IMG/VR virus record: IMGVR_UViG_3300047392_000072
Location: 1-28,883 of that record
Strand: one strand, 5' to 3'
DNA from: a virus
DNA: 28,883 bases
The notes beneath the pieces were generated by a model that saw only the letters and a list, made by a program, of their open reading frames with translations, was not told the origin of the DNA and ran no database searches. Both the position numbers and the translations under genes were made by a program. Shown piece after piece: positions 28,842-28,883 of the stretch (its first letter is position 1; every line of letters starts with the position of its first letter).

Positions 28842-28883
28842 TTATGCCATCGCGGCTGCAGTTGCTTTTTTCACTGTGGAGCC
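28842..28883 (-). CDS. C-terminal end of a truncated gene
   Basis: The last 13 codons and stop (TAA at 28844-28842) of a minus-strand gene that continues beyond the right edge: GSTVKKATAAAMA. Ala/Lys-rich tail; nothing can be said of its function. Accepted as real only because it is in line with the operon. Confidence 0.35.
   Translation of the reverse strand, partial: GSTVKKATAAAMA

Noticed and set aside
1-28883. CRISPR array, insertion sequence or integrase
   Set aside because: No regularly spaced repeat-spacer units, no transposase or recombinase signature and no terminal inverted repeats were seen; the repeats present lie in gene junctions.

Overview
The window is part of a tailed double-stranded DNA phage (Caudoviricetes), free or prophage. 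It carries a recognisable packaging and capsid set (small and large terminase, portal, scaffold, SU10/DUF5309-type major capsid protein, connector), a lysis set, and a long opposite-strand block of replication, recombination and DNA-modification genes. I see no integrase, lysogeny repressor, tRNA or CRISPR array. The portal, connector and large ejection-type protein suggest a short-tailed phage, but no tail gene here proves it. Intergenic promoters are sigma70-like (TTGACA), which argues against a Bacteroidota host; beyond that the host is undetermined. Small families such as MSDTPRTDA/LERELAEA and the basic mini-proteins are, as far as I recall, common in environmental phages.

Layout. 1-10432 (+): end of a very large internal virion/ejection protein, small terminase, an HNH-AP2 homing-type endonuclease wedged before the large terminase, portal, then a run of very small, mostly basic proteins. 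10433-12279: a reversed island inside the structural operon. It holds two minus-strand genes and about 1 kb without genes that contains terminators, three TTGACAA promoters and what looks like a structured minus-strand non-coding RNA. 12280-18845 (+): scaffold, major capsid, probable decoration protein, strong terminator, connector, LamG-like fibre, two holin-like proteins, CHAP endolysin, metallophosphoesterase and a small winged-helix protein. 18842-28883 (-): a converging operon read from the right edge. It holds many small unknown genes, a DnaA-domain-IV-like protein, ERF annealing protein, RecE-like nuclease, SSB, RuvC-like resolvase, a tandem family of coiled-coil genes, a DnaC-like loader, a Mom-like DNA modification enzyme and a cytosine-C5 methyltransferase.

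How it works together. The minus block is the likely early/middle programme (replication, recombination, DNA protection) and the plus block the late programme (packaging, virion, lysis). Genes within operons are tightly coupled by ATGA-type overlaps. Operon-leading genes mostly lack a Shine-Dalgarno sequence and have A/C-rich leaders, whereas several coupled genes have GGAGG.

The most promising unexplained items are the minus-strand RNA locus at about 11700-12179, the RBS/start cassette that doubles as a C-terminal peptide in the tandem family at 22097-23170, the cassette-like fusion of DUF3310 to that family, and the Mom-like gene in an AT-rich patch.
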